From Anaerolinea sp. (GTDB taxonomy: Bacteria; Chloroflexota; Anaerolineae; Anaerolineales; Anaerolineaceae), in assembly GCA_020216845.1 (NCBI GenBank), contig JAIWNK010000156.1, positions 1-17,058 of the forward strand: a DNA stretch of 17,058 nt, in the 5' to 3' direction. The first letter of the stretch is position 1. Each line of letters begins with the position of its first letter. Shown in pieces: positions 8,192 through 15,955 of this stretch. Under the pieces are notes generated by a model. It saw nothing but the letters and a program-made list of their open reading frames with translations, ran no database searches and had not been told where the DNA came from. Both the position numbers and the translations under genes were made by a program.

Positions 8192-9163
8192 ATGAACGCT
8201 GAAAACGCCCGTCAACACGCCTGGCACTGTCTGGCGCATCCATTGGCGCAATTGGGAATCGCCCTGGTGCTGTTGAACGCACTTTGGTTGCAGCCGCACC
8301 TGCGCAACTGGTGGAGCGGCAAACTGGGTGACCTGGGTTGGATGATGTCCGCCCCGCTGCTGCTAGCCGCGGTGCTTTCCCTGCTGCTCAAGCGGCGCAA
8401 GCTGATTGGCGTGCTATCGGTTGGCCTGGTCGCCGGGCTATGGATAGCCGTCAAACTGCTGCCCTCCGTCAACGCCGCAGCACAAATGGCCTGGCTGAAC
8501 CTGACCGGTTGGCCGCTCAAACTACAACTGGATCACAGTGATCTGCTTGTATTGCCTGGCCTGGCCGCTCCGCTGTGGATTTGGTTCCGCCATCCACGCC
8601 CGGTCGCACGTCGTTCAAGGCTTGCCCCGGCCCTGATGCTTGGGCTAAGCGGCCTGGCTTTGCTGGCCGACGCCCCCGCGCCAACCGACCTGGGCATCAC
8701 CTGTCTGGTCGCACAAGATGCCAACGTGTACGCGTTCCGCAAAATGCATTCCCCCTCCTACATGAGCTCCAAGGGATACGATGCGTGGAACATCTACCGT
8801 TCCAGTGATGGCGGCCTGAACTGGGAAATTCTCGCCCTCCTGGAAAGCGAGAAGAGCCTGCCCGAGATGAGCGATAGCAACGTTGCCGCCGCTTTTGCAC
8901 AATGCGCCACACACACCACCGTTCCCGAACAAATCAGCGACCCGGGCAATGCCAACATCCAATACCTGCTGCTCTCTGGCAAGGGCATTTACCGCAGCAC
9001 CGATGGCGGAAAAACGTTGCAACGCGAGGTTGAACTGCCCACCACCGCATCCATCACCGATATGCTGTTTGACCCGCTTAGCAACAACCTGATCGTTGCC
9101 GCCGGCACCGATGGTCTTTGGACTCGTGCAGCGGACGGCAATTGGCTACATTACAATGAATGA
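8192..9163 (+). CDS. Multi-pass membrane protein with Asp-box (BNR-like) extracytoplasmic domain
   Basis: A 323-residue protein of unknown function. The first half is hydrophobic, with probable membrane segments near residues 18-34, 51-66, 70-90, 117-132 and 143-158. A W-W-S-G-K-L-G-D-L-G-W motif at 40-50 resembles a motif I recall in uncharacterised bacterial membrane proteins. After residue 160 the chain is soluble and has two Asp-box-like hairpins: Y-R-S-S-D-G-G-L-N-W (202-211, matching S-x-D-x-G-x-x-W) and Y-R-S-T-D-G-G-K-T-L (267-276, lacking the Trp). Asp boxes are structural turns of sialidase, Vps10 and YCF48-like propellers; with only two visible, the domain is too short for a full propeller and no catalytic sialidase residues are evident. 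It is the first gene of a three-gene operon. A longer start at 8165 is possible but less likely. Confidence 0.8.
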   Translation: MNAENARQHAWHCLAHPLAQLGIALVLLNALWLQPHLRNWWSGKLGDLGWMMSAPLLLAAVLSLLLKRRKLIGVLSVGLVAGLWIAVKLLPSVNAAAQMAWLNLTGWPLKLQLDHSDLLVLPGLAAPLWIWFRHPRPVARRSRLAPALMLGLSGLALLADAPAPTDLGITCLVAQDANVYAFRKMHSPSYMSSKGYDAWNIYRSSDGGLNWEILALLESEKSLPEMSDSNVAAAFAQCATHTTVPEQISDPGNANIQYLLLSGKGIYRSTDGGKTLQREVELPTTASITDMLFDPLSNNLIVAAGTDGLWTRAADGNWLHYNE

Positions 9164-9178
9164 AGCTGTGTTTGAACC

Positions 9179-10684
9179 ATGAAAAAATTCTCCCTGCTGT
9201 TGTTGTTTGTCCTGTTGATCATGGCCTGCAACCTGCCACAGTTTGCAGCCAGGCCCACCCCGCTGCGGGGGAACCCATCGCCCACACCCACCCTCCCTTC
9301 CGCCACCTTGCCGCCGTCGCCCACCTTGCCACCGCCGCCCACCTTGCAGCCCACTCAGCCCGCCTTGCCGCCTCAACCCAGCCCCACCCTCGTCCCGGTT
9401 GGCCTTTCAAACATTGGCCCCTGGCTGCTCTTCGAAAGCACCGATGGGCTGTTTGCCATCAACGCCGATGGCACAGGCGGAGCGGTGCAGGTCTTTGGCC
9501 CGCGCCCGGCGCAGTGGAGCGTTTCGCCGCGCGGCCGCCGCGCGGCGGTGCTGACCAACACACTGGACGAATCCGGGTTTTGGAGCTACCGCGACCCGGT
9601 GCTCAGCCTGTTGACCTTCCCCGGCGGGCAGGTGCGCGAGTTGAGCGTGTTGACCAACGAAGAAAATGCCATTTTGGACGAAAACATGCCCGGTGATGCA
9701 GCCTATCAAGTAGCACGCGCCATCCTCGAACAGCCCAACCTGGCCTGGTCACCGGATGGTCAATCTCTGGCCTTCATCGGCGCCTATGCCGGCCCAACCG
9801 CTGACTTATATCTCTACGATGCCGCGACCGAACGCATCACCCGCCTGTCTGACGGGCCAAGCCAGGCCTTTTGGCCATCCTGGTCAACAGATGGCCGCTA
9901 CCTGGCCCATTTGGGCGCCGAACATTTTGGCACCGGCGCAGGCTATGACATGAGCGGCGGCTGGGCAGTGCGCATGAGCGACCGCAAACTGTTCACGCTC
10001 TACACTGTCTCAGATGAGAGCAGCGGCGAAAGCCTGCTCGGTTGGCGCGACGATGGCAGCCTGGTGCTGTATTCTTTTGACCCAATCTGCGGTGATAAGG
10101 CCCTGCGCACCTATCACCCCGAAACCATGCTGACCACGCCCATTCAGCCCGGCTACTTCACCGCCGTTTGGGCTGCACCCGATGGCACACTGCTCTACGG
10201 TTGGGACGATGATTTCGGTCAGGCCTGCAACAACGGTGCCGCCGGGGGGCTGTACCTGAGCAGCCTGCCAGCCAAAGGCCAACCCGTGCTCCCCTTCAGT
10301 TACACAGCCGATTGGGAGCCTGCCCTGGGCGGTTTTTTGGTCGCAACCGACACAACCCTTACCCTGCTCAAGCCCAACGGCCAACAACAAACCCTCTCCG
10401 CGGCCTTGCCCGGCCTGCCGTTGCTTTCGCCCAACGGCCAACGCTGGGCCTGGGTCAGCAGCGAAGGCGGCGTGTGGGCAGGCACATTCAACCAGGCGCC
10501 GCAGGCCATTTTCGATGGCAGCGCCCATGATGCCATCTGGACGCTGGACGGAAACGCATTGTTCTTCTTCGGCGATTCCCCCAGCCTTGGACAGGGACTA
10601 TTCCGTGCCGCTGCCCCCGACTTCATCCCCACCCTGGTCGCTGAGGCGCTCGATGGCGGCAGCCCAACCTGGGTCTTACCCTAA
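9179..10684 (+). CDS. Lipoprotein with TolB/PD40-type beta-propeller
   Basis: A 501-residue predicted lipoprotein. The signal MKKFSLLLLFVLLIMAC has a lipobox I-M-A-C with Cys17 as the lipidated residue. Residues 24-75 are a Pro/Thr/Ser-rich stalk with repeated P-T-L-P units, typical of surface lipoproteins. From about residue 78 on there are propeller-like strands, including PD40/WD40-like signatures L-A-W-S-P-D-G-Q-S-L-A-F (188-199), P-S-W-S-T-D-G-R-Y-L-A (233-243) and L-L-S-P-N-G-Q-R-W-A-W (414-425). Such domains usually bind proteins or peptides; the ligand here is unknown and no catalytic domain is seen. The gene begins 15 nt after the previous stop with no convincing Shine-Dalgarno sequence; an in-frame TGA at 9173 rules out an upstream start, so translation is probably coupled to the upstream gene. 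Confidence 0.85.
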   Translation: MKKFSLLLLFVLLIMACNLPQFAARPTPLRGNPSPTPTLPSATLPPSPTLPPPPTLQPTQPALPPQPSPTLVPVGLSNIGPWLLFESTDGLFAINADGTGGAVQVFGPRPAQWSVSPRGRRAAVLTNTLDESGFWSYRDPVLSLLTFPGGQVRELSVLTNEENAILDENMPGDAAYQVARAILEQPNLAWSPDGQSLAFIGAYAGPTADLYLYDAATERITRLSDGPSQAFWPSWSTDGRYLAHLGAEHFGTGAGYDMSGGWAVRMSDRKLFTLYTVSDESSGESLLGWRDDGSLVLYSFDPICGDKALRTYHPETMLTTPIQPGYFTAVWAAPDGTLLYGWDDDFGQACNNGAAGGLYLSSLPAKGQPVLPFSYTADWEPALGGFLVATDTTLTLLKPNGQQQTLSAALPGLPLLSPNGQRWAWVSSEGGVWAGTFNQAPQAIFDGSAHDAIWTLDGNALFFFGDSPSLGQGLFRAAAPDFIPTLVAEALDGGSPTWVLP

Positions 10685-10685
10685 A

Positions 10686-10692
10686 GAGGAGG
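10686..10692 (+). promoter_or_regulatory. Ribosome binding site choosing the start at 10701
   Basis: GAGGAGG starts 2 nt after the stop of the preceding gene and stands 8 nt before the ATG at 10701. The same frame is open back to an ATG at 10515, but that start lies deep inside the upstream gene and would bury the lipoprotein signal, so 10701 is chosen. Confidence 0.85.
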
Positions 10693-10700
10693 TTCCCAAA

Positions 10701-12005
10701 ATGCATCGTTCCCTACACCTCACCGGGCTCATCTGGCTCGTTGCGCTCTTGCTCAGCGCCTGCGCCAGCAGCCTGGCCACCCCAATTGACCGCAAAACCC
10801 CGCTGGCAAACCTACCCATAACCGCCACTCCAGCTGAAGAAACGCCCGCCCCGCCCGCCGCGGTGCTTGCAGCCCAAACCAGCCTGGCCAATATGCTCAG
10901 CCTGCCCGACACACAAACGATCGTCTTGCTAAGCCTGCAACCGGTCAACTGGAGTGACACCTGTCTGGAAACATCTCCCCAATCCGGGGCCTGCGACCCG
11001 GCCAACATTCCGGGCTATCGCGTCCTGCTGACGGTCAATGGGCAATTGTATGAAATGCACACCAATTCAGAAGGCAGCCTTGTTCTGCCCACCAACACCA
11101 GCCCAACCGCCATCATCAGCCTGATTGCTGAACAACGCCTGGCCGAGGCGCTCAACCGCCCCCTGAGCGACCTCCGCCTGATCAGCATTGCCCCGGTGCT
11201 GTGGTCAAACACCTGCCTGGGCATGCCAGAAACAGGGAACAACTGTTCCGTCCAAACCACCCCCGGCTATCGCGTCTTGATTGAAATTGACAATTTGCGC
11301 TACGAATTGCACACCAACAGCGATGGCTCACAGGTGAGCGCGGCCGCACCGCAGCCCGGAATTGGCTTGCCGCAGCTCAGCTGGCAGGGCGGAGCGCCTT
11401 GCCAAACCCTGGAAATGAGCGTCTTGGGACTCTCCCTGGGAGATTGTGACGGGGTATTGATGACCTACAGCTTCCCCACCCCAGACTTGCCCGCACAACT
11501 GTTTGAATGGATCACCGCCTATGGCCCCTTCATCGCCCAAACCCCGGCTGGCAGCGTGCAGTTGCTGGGCAATGGACAACAAGCCGCCAGTCCAAGCCAG
11601 CAACGCGCCGTGGCCGAATGGGCCGCCTGGGTGGCGCACAACGCCCCCGGCCAGGGTGACCCAACCTTTGGGCTGGCATTCGAATGGCGACGCAGTGGCG
11701 GAATTGGCGGCGTTTGCGAAACCTTGCAGGTGATGCGCAGCGGTCTGATGACCGGCAGCACCTGTGACGGCAAAATCATCGGGCAAGCGCTCTTGTCGGA
11801 CGAAGAATTAACCCAGCTTTACGCCTGGCTGGACGAGCTGACCGCCTTCGAACAGACGACAAGCGACCCTGCCACGGCAGATGGCTTTGAACAGCACCTG
11901 TCCTTTTGGGGCAACGGCACGCAAGCAAGCGATGCCGCTACGCAAACAGCGCTGTTGGAATTTTGCGCCCGGCAATTCGATCAATTGCGATCAAGCAGCC
12001 AATAA
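10701..12005 (+). CDS. Lipoprotein with two different tandem internal duplications
   Basis: A 434-residue predicted lipoprotein, last gene of the operon. The signal ends in the lipobox L-L-S-A-C with Cys21, followed by a Thr/Pro/Ala-rich linker to about residue 55. Two copies of one module follow (54-130 and 138-213), each with W-S-x-T-C-L, a P-G-Y-R-V-L strand, and Y-E-x-H-T-N-S-x-G-S. This W-x-D/N-x-x-L-G...GYRV...Y-H-T-x-x-G pattern resembles an uncharacterised domain I recall from Chloroflexota and Cyanobacteria. A second pair of copies (223-310 and 325-427) shares C-x-T-L, a G-x-C-D-G turn, a W in a helix and G-N-G-x-Q-x-S. No function can be assigned. Its last 25 bp overlap the end of the convergent cyclase gene. 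Confidence 0.85.
   Translation: MHRSLHLTGLIWLVALLLSACASSLATPIDRKTPLANLPITATPAEETPAPPAAVLAAQTSLANMLSLPDTQTIVLLSLQPVNWSDTCLETSPQSGACDPANIPGYRVLLTVNGQLYEMHTNSEGSLVLPTNTSPTAIISLIAEQRLAEALNRPLSDLRLISIAPVLWSNTCLGMPETGNNCSVQTTPGYRVLIEIDNLRYELHTNSDGSQVSAAAPQPGIGLPQLSWQGGAPCQTLEMSVLGLSLGDCDGVLMTYSFPTPDLPAQLFEWITAYGPFIAQTPAGSVQLLGNGQQAASPSQQRAVAEWAAWVAHNAPGQGDPTFGLAFEWRRSGGIGGVCETLQVMRSGLMTGSTCDGKIIGQALLSDEELTQLYAWLDELTAFEQTTSDPATADGFEQHLSFWGNGTQASDAATQTALLEFCARQFDQLRSSSQ
10860..11339 (+). repeat. Tandem duplication A in the third lipoprotein (two copies)
   Basis: Copy 1 covers codons 54-130 (10860-11090) and copy 2 codons 138-213 (11112-11339). Shared residues in order are A-L-x-x-x-L-x-x-x (helix), W-S-x-T-C-L, a second Cys 10 residues on, P-G-Y-R-V-L, a charged turn, Y-E-x-H-T-N-S and G-S. 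The paired cysteines (88/98 and 172/182) could form a disulfide in each copy. Confidence 0.7.
11367..11981 (+). repeat. Tandem duplication B in the third lipoprotein (two copies)
   Basis: Copy 1 covers codons 223-310 and copy 2 codons 325-427. Shared landmarks are C-Q/E-T-L (Cys234, Cys339), G-L-x-x-G, C-D-G (Cys249, Cys355), a leucine-rich helix with Trp270/Trp376, and L/W-G-N-G-x-Q-x-S (289-297, 403-410), followed by a helix containing A-x-x-x-W/L-x-x-W/F. The two cysteines at equal spacing again suggest one disulfide per copy. Confidence 0.65.
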
Positions 12006-13042
12006 GTCTGCATTTGCCGCGTATCTTTGAGCTGAATGGGCCCGTGCTCTTCAAAGCGAAATTCTGAGCCCAACAAACGATAAGCCTCCTCCGAGACCAA
12101 AATGCGCCCGCCGGTGCTGAAGGCCTGCACACGGCTCGCTGTGTTGACCGTATCGCCCCACATGTCATAGCTAAACTTTTGGCTGCCAATCACCCCGGCC
12201 ACCACCGGGCCAACATGAATCCCCATGCGCATCTGAAACGGCGGAATGACACCCTCTTCGTTCAGGCGCGCCATGGCGTCTTGCATTTCCAGGGCCGCCA
12301 ATGCCACCGAGCGGGTATGCCCACTGCGCGGCACCGGCAAGCCCCCGGCCAACATATAGGCATCGCCAATCGTTTTGATCTTTTCCAACCCATAGCGTTC
12401 AACAATTTCATCGAATGTGCGGAAGATGGTGTTGAGCAGGTTCAACATCTCTGGCGGGGTGTGCTGCGAAACAAAGCGCGTAAAGCCAACCAGGTCACCG
12501 AACAACACCGTCACCGACTGAAACGATTCGACAATCGTCTGCTCGCCGCGTTTCAGCCGCTCTGCAATCGGTTTGGGCAAAACGTTCAACAGCAAGCGCT
12601 CTGATTTTTGCTGCTCAAGCTCAATTTGTTGCAAATAGGCGCGTTCCAGGTCGCGCAGGCGTTTGTTGGCCAACGAAGCGTTGATGCGGGCATTGAGCAA
12701 AAGTGGGTCAAACGGCTTGGGCAAGTGATCCGTCGCCCCCATCTCAATGCAACGCACCACACTATCCATCTCTTCCAAAGCTGAAATGACAATCACCGGC
12801 AAGTGCCGCAGGTTCAGGTCCGCTTTCATCTGTCGCAAAGTCTCAAAGCCATCCATCACCGGCATGAGCAAATCCAACAACACCAAATCATATTCACCCC
12901 GGCGCAGTTTCTCCAAGGCCTCCTGACCATTTTCGGCTTCAACCACCTGATAGCCATGTTCTTCCAAATTGGTAACAATCAAAATGCGGTTGAGCGCGTC
13001 ATCATCAACAACCAAAATTTTTGCCATGTCATGACTTGTCAT
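11981..13042 (-). CDS. Response regulator fused to class III adenylate cyclase
   Basis: A 353-residue cytoplasmic protein predicted to make cAMP from ATP under phosphorelay control. The REC domain (8-125) keeps its acidic pair D13/D14, phosphoacceptor D57, S87 and K109. A helical linker (126-172) ends in L-L-L-N-V-L-P-K-P-I-A-E-R-L, a usual lead-in to bacterial cyclase domains. The catalytic domain (173-350) has both metal-binding aspartates, D183 in F-G-D-L-V-G-F-T and D227 in G-D-A-Y, and the transition-state pair N300/R304. The base-recognition positions are K223 and D293, the adenine-type pair. The Lys expected to bind phosphate in the final V-K-G-K-G segment appears replaced (K339-D-T341-R342). 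The gene follows the hybrid kinase by 12 nt, so it is the likely phosphate acceptor of its HPt domain. Activity with the altered segment is not certain. Confidence 0.92.
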   Translation of the reverse strand: MTSHDMAKILVVDDDALNRILIVTNLEEHGYQVVEAENGQEALEKLRRGEYDLVLLDLLMPVMDGFETLRQMKADLNLRHLPVIVISALEEMDSVVRCIEMGATDHLPKPFDPLLLNARINASLANKRLRDLERAYLQQIELEQQKSERLLLNVLPKPIAERLKRGEQTIVESFQSVTVLFGDLVGFTRFVSQHTPPEMLNLLNTIFRTFDEIVERYGLEKIKTIGDAYMLAGGLPVPRSGHTRSVALAALEMQDAMARLNEEGVIPPFQMRMGIHVGPVVAGVIGSQKFSYDMWGDTVNTASRVQAFSTGGRILVSEEAYRLLGSEFRFEEHGPIQLKDTRQMQTYWLLDRN

Positions 13043-13047
13043 TTCGA

Positions 13048-13052
13048 CCTCT
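13048..13052 (-). promoter_or_regulatory. Ribosome binding site of the REC-cyclase gene
   Basis: Read on the minus strand, AGAGG stands 5 nt before the ATG at 13042 and lies in the 12-nt gap after the kinase stop. It favours 13042 over the in-frame ATG at 13027. Confidence 0.7.
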
Positions 13053-13054
13053 TT

Positions 13055-15955
13055 TTAAATGCCCAGGCGCAAGCGCACCTGTTCAAGCTCGGCTGCAATC
13101 TGGGCAATTAGATCCTCGTTGCCCTCAATTTGCCCGGCACGGGCGCGGTTTTCCAGTTCGCGGGCCAGTTGGCTCAGCCGCTGTGCGCCAAACGTAGCCG
13201 CAGCGCCCTTGAGGGTATGCGCCGCCCGGCGCAACAACTCGCCATCCTGAGTCCTCACAGCTTGCTGCATCTCGTCAATTTGGCGACGACCATCACGCAC
13301 AAAGCCACTGATCAGCGATGGCAACAATTGGTCAGCCTTCTTGCCCAAAGTGGCGCGCAAGCGGGTCAGGGCGCTTTCATCCAACGTCTGCGGTTGATCG
13401 TCGTTTGCAGCAACAGGCTCTTGCTCTTGCCCCTGGGCAAGGGATACCGCTTCGGGCAGAGGGCGGCTCTCGCGCAGGGCACGGATCAGGTCCGGCATCA
13501 GAATCGGCTTGCCGACATAGTCATCCATGCCCGCTTGCAGGCAGGCCTCGCGATCGCCGCGCAGCACGTTGGCCGTCATGGCAATGATGCGCGGCTGCAA
13601 AGCCGGGGCCAGTTCACGGCGAATGCGCCGCGTGGCTTCCAGCCCATCCATTTCCGGCATTTGCACATCCATCAGCACCACATCATAAACCTTGCGCCGC
13701 AGCATGTCCAACACTTCCAGGCCATTGGCCGCCACATCGGCAGTATAGCCCAGATTATCAAGCAAAGCCAGGGCCAGTTTTTGGTTGATGGCGTTATCCT
13801 CAGCCAACAAAATGCGCAGCGGCAATTCTTGCCCCAAAGCCCGCCGCGAACCCACCTGCTCGGCAACAGGCACAACCGGAAAAGCCCCCGTCTGACGAGC
13901 AGAAAAGACCTGCACAAGGGCATTGTACAGGTGACTTGCCTTGACCGGCTTGACCAGGGCCGCCGAAAAAATGCCCATGCGGGCATCATTGCCCCAGGTG
14001 CTGATCGAGCTAAGCAACACCATCGGGAAGGTGTATCCGCGCCGGCGCAGCTCCGCGGCCAGCATCAGCCCATCCATCTCCGGCATTTGCATATCCAGCA
14101 AGGCCAAATCGCACGCTGCCCCGCCATCCAAGAACTCAAGCATTTCCTGACCGGAAGTGAAGGTCGAAACCTGCATGCCCCAACCTTCCGCCTGCAAGCG
14201 CACAATCTTCAGGTTGGTCGGGTTATCGTCCACAACCAACAAGCGCTTGCCGCTCAGCGTAGGCTGTTCTGGGCTGAGATACACCGGTCGGTCGGCTTCC
14301 ACGCGCTGGACGCGAACGGTAAAGTGGAAAATGGAACCTTTGCCGGGTTCACTGACCGCCCAAATGCGCCCGCCCATCATCTCAACCAGGCGCTTGCTGA
14401 TTGCCAGGCCCAAGCCAGTGCCGCCATAGCGGCGCGTGGTTGAAGCATCCATCTGCGTAAACGACTGAAACAGCCAATCAATCCGGTCGGGCGGAATGCC
14501 AATGCCCGTATCGCGCACGGCAAAATGCAACTCATACCAGTTGTCTTGCTGCAAGGTTGCATCCACCGTCAAGACCACTTCACCCCGTTCGGTGAACTTG
14601 ACCGCGTTGCTGAGCAAATTGAGCAACACCTGACGCAAGCGGGTCGAATCGCCCAGAATCGTGTCGGGGGTATGTGCCTCAATCATCAAAGCCAGATCGA
14701 GGCCTTTCTCAGCGGCGCGCCCGGCCATCAGATCCACTGCCGGTTCCACGCATTCGCGCAGGTTGAAGACGTGCTCCTCAATCTCCATCTTGCCCGCTTC
14801 AATTTTGGAGAAGTCGAGGATGTCGTTGATCAGGGAAAGCAACACCTCGCCGCTTGTGCGGATGGTCTCGGCAAAGTCTCGCTGCTGTGCAGTGAGTGAT
14901 GTCTCCATCAGCAAGCCGGTCATGCCGATGATGGCATTCAGCGGCGTGCGAATCTCATGGCTCATATTGGCAAGGAATTCACCCTTGGCCTGCGATGCCG
15001 CTTCAGCCGCTGCGCGCGCCTGCTCCGCAATGCGGTTGGCCTCAGCCAACTCGGCGTTCTTTTGCGCCAACTCCGCCGTTCGCTCGGCCACGCGTGCTGC
15101 GAGCACCCGTTCCGCCTCTTGTAAACGTAACACCTCAGCTTCGCGCTCGCGCCGCTCAAACTCCAACTGTTGCTGAATCAGTTCGCGGATCTGCTGCGAC
15201 ATACGGTTGAAGGTGCGGCTCACCTGTGCAATCTCATCGTGGGTACGCACATCCAACACATAGCCAAAATCACCTGCGGCGAGTGCCTTGGCGCCCTGTT
15301 CCAAGCGGTGCAGCGGACGCCACACCACCCAATGGGTAATGCCAACCATCAGCAAGATCGAAATCAGCAACCCGCCGATCACAAAAGGCAGCACAGTGCG
15401 CAGCGAGCCAGCCCGCACCAGGTTCAGCTCCTCCTGATAGACATTGGCCTCCACCAGGCCCATCACCGTCCCATCCGAATCAAAAATGGGAGCGACATAA
15501 CCATAATAGCTGCCAAACTCATCCGAATATTGAACGTATTGACCGTTGCCGGTTTGGTAGGCCAGGCGATGTCCATCCGTTGCATGAAAGAAAGGATAGC
15601 CAACCCCCAACTGATCCACATCCACCCAATAATAATAGTAATCATTGGCATCGCGATAAAACGTGCCGACCCAGGTCAGGTTACCAGAGGCACGCGCCCC
15701 ATCCATCATCAGCTGAATCTCTTGATAGGCCGCCGTGTTCATATCAAACGGGGTGATGATGGCACGCAGAGCACGCCGATTGATGTTCTCCGCCAGGAAA
15801 GTTGCCGTACGGCGCAGGCGCGTATCCAATTCTTGACGGTTGAGCGCATACGAATCCTGATAAATGCGGTAAGCTGGCACGCCCACCGTTGCCGCCAAAA
15901 GCAAGATGAGCGGCAAAATTAGCTTGACTGAAATTGGAACGCGCACAGATCTCAT
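13055..15955 (-). CDS. Hybrid sensor histidine kinase, REC-REC-HPt
   Basis: A 966-residue membrane phosphorelay kinase. In order: membrane segment 10-29; extracytoplasmic sensor 31-187, Cache-like by its Tyr-rich strand and [12 protein letters not shown]; membrane segment 188-212; HAMP 213-265; coiled coil to about 323; HisKA with H333 in S-H-E-I-R-T-P; HATPase with N450, D482-T-G-I-G-I-P and G-L-G-L; REC1 (570-685) with D621 and K669; REC2 (713-830) with D763 and K816; HPt (855-960) with H913 in A-A-H-T-L-K-G-A-A. All phosphotransfer residues are present. This is the BarA/ArcB-like class; autophosphorylation at H333 would pass through a receiver to H913 and then to the downstream REC-cyclase. 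Its ATG shares ATGA with the stop of the lipoprotein upstream, and GGAG at 15967-15964 lies 8 nt before it, so translation is coupled. The signal sensed is unknown. Confidence 0.95.
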   Translation of the reverse strand: MRSVRVPISVKLILPLILLLAATVGVPAYRIYQDSYALNRQELDTRLRRTATFLAENINRRALRAIITPFDMNTAAYQEIQLMMDGARASGNLTWVGTFYRDANDYYYYWVDVDQLGVGYPFFHATDGHRLAYQTGNGQYVQYSDEFGSYYGYVAPIFDSDGTVMGLVEANVYQEELNLVRAGSLRTVLPFVIGGLLISILLMVGITHWVVWRPLHRLEQGAKALAAGDFGYVLDVRTHDEIAQVSRTFNRMSQQIRELIQQQLEFERREREAEVLRLQEAERVLAARVAERTAELAQKNAELAEANRIAEQARAAAEAASQAKGEFLANMSHEIRTPLNAIIGMTGLLMETSLTAQQRDFAETIRTSGEVLLSLINDILDFSKIEAGKMEIEEHVFNLRECVEPAVDLMAGRAAEKGLDLALMIEAHTPDTILGDSTRLRQVLLNLLSNAVKFTERGEVVLTVDATLQQDNWYELHFAVRDTGIGIPPDRIDWLFQSFTQMDASTTRRYGGTGLGLAISKRLVEMMGGRIWAVSEPGKGSIFHFTVRVQRVEADRPVYLSPEQPTLSGKRLLVVDDNPTNLKIVRLQAEGWGMQVSTFTSGQEMLEFLDGGAACDLALLDMQMPEMDGLMLAAELRRRGYTFPMVLLSSISTWGNDARMGIFSAALVKPVKASHLYNALVQVFSARQTGAFPVVPVAEQVGSRRALGQELPLRILLAEDNAINQKLALALLDNLGYTADVAANGLEVLDMLRRKVYDVVLMDVQMPEMDGLEATRRIRRELAPALQPRIIAMTANVLRGDREACLQAGMDDYVGKPILMPDLIRALRESRPLPEAVSLAQGQEQEPVAANDDQPQTLDESALTRLRATLGKKADQLLPSLISGFVRDGRRQIDEMQQAVRTQDGELLRRAAHTLKGAAATFGAQRLSQLARELENRARAGQIEGNEDLIAQIAAELEQVRLRLGI

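Noticed and set aside
9253..9410. GC-rich CCACC/CCCTT tract as a DNA repeat or CRISPR-like array
   Set aside because: It encodes the Pro/Thr-rich stalk of the lipoprotein; the units are short and irregular, with no spacer structure.
10515..10700. Upstream extension of the third operon gene to ATG 10515
   Set aside because: It lies within the preceding lipoprotein gene in another frame and would put 62 residues ahead of a proper lipoprotein signal; the GAGGAGG before 10701 marks the real start.
13130..15922. Plus-strand open frames at 13130-14443 and 15170-15922
   Set aside because: They are antisense to the hybrid kinase, whose domains are complete; the products show no domain and are His/Gln/Arg-rich shadows.
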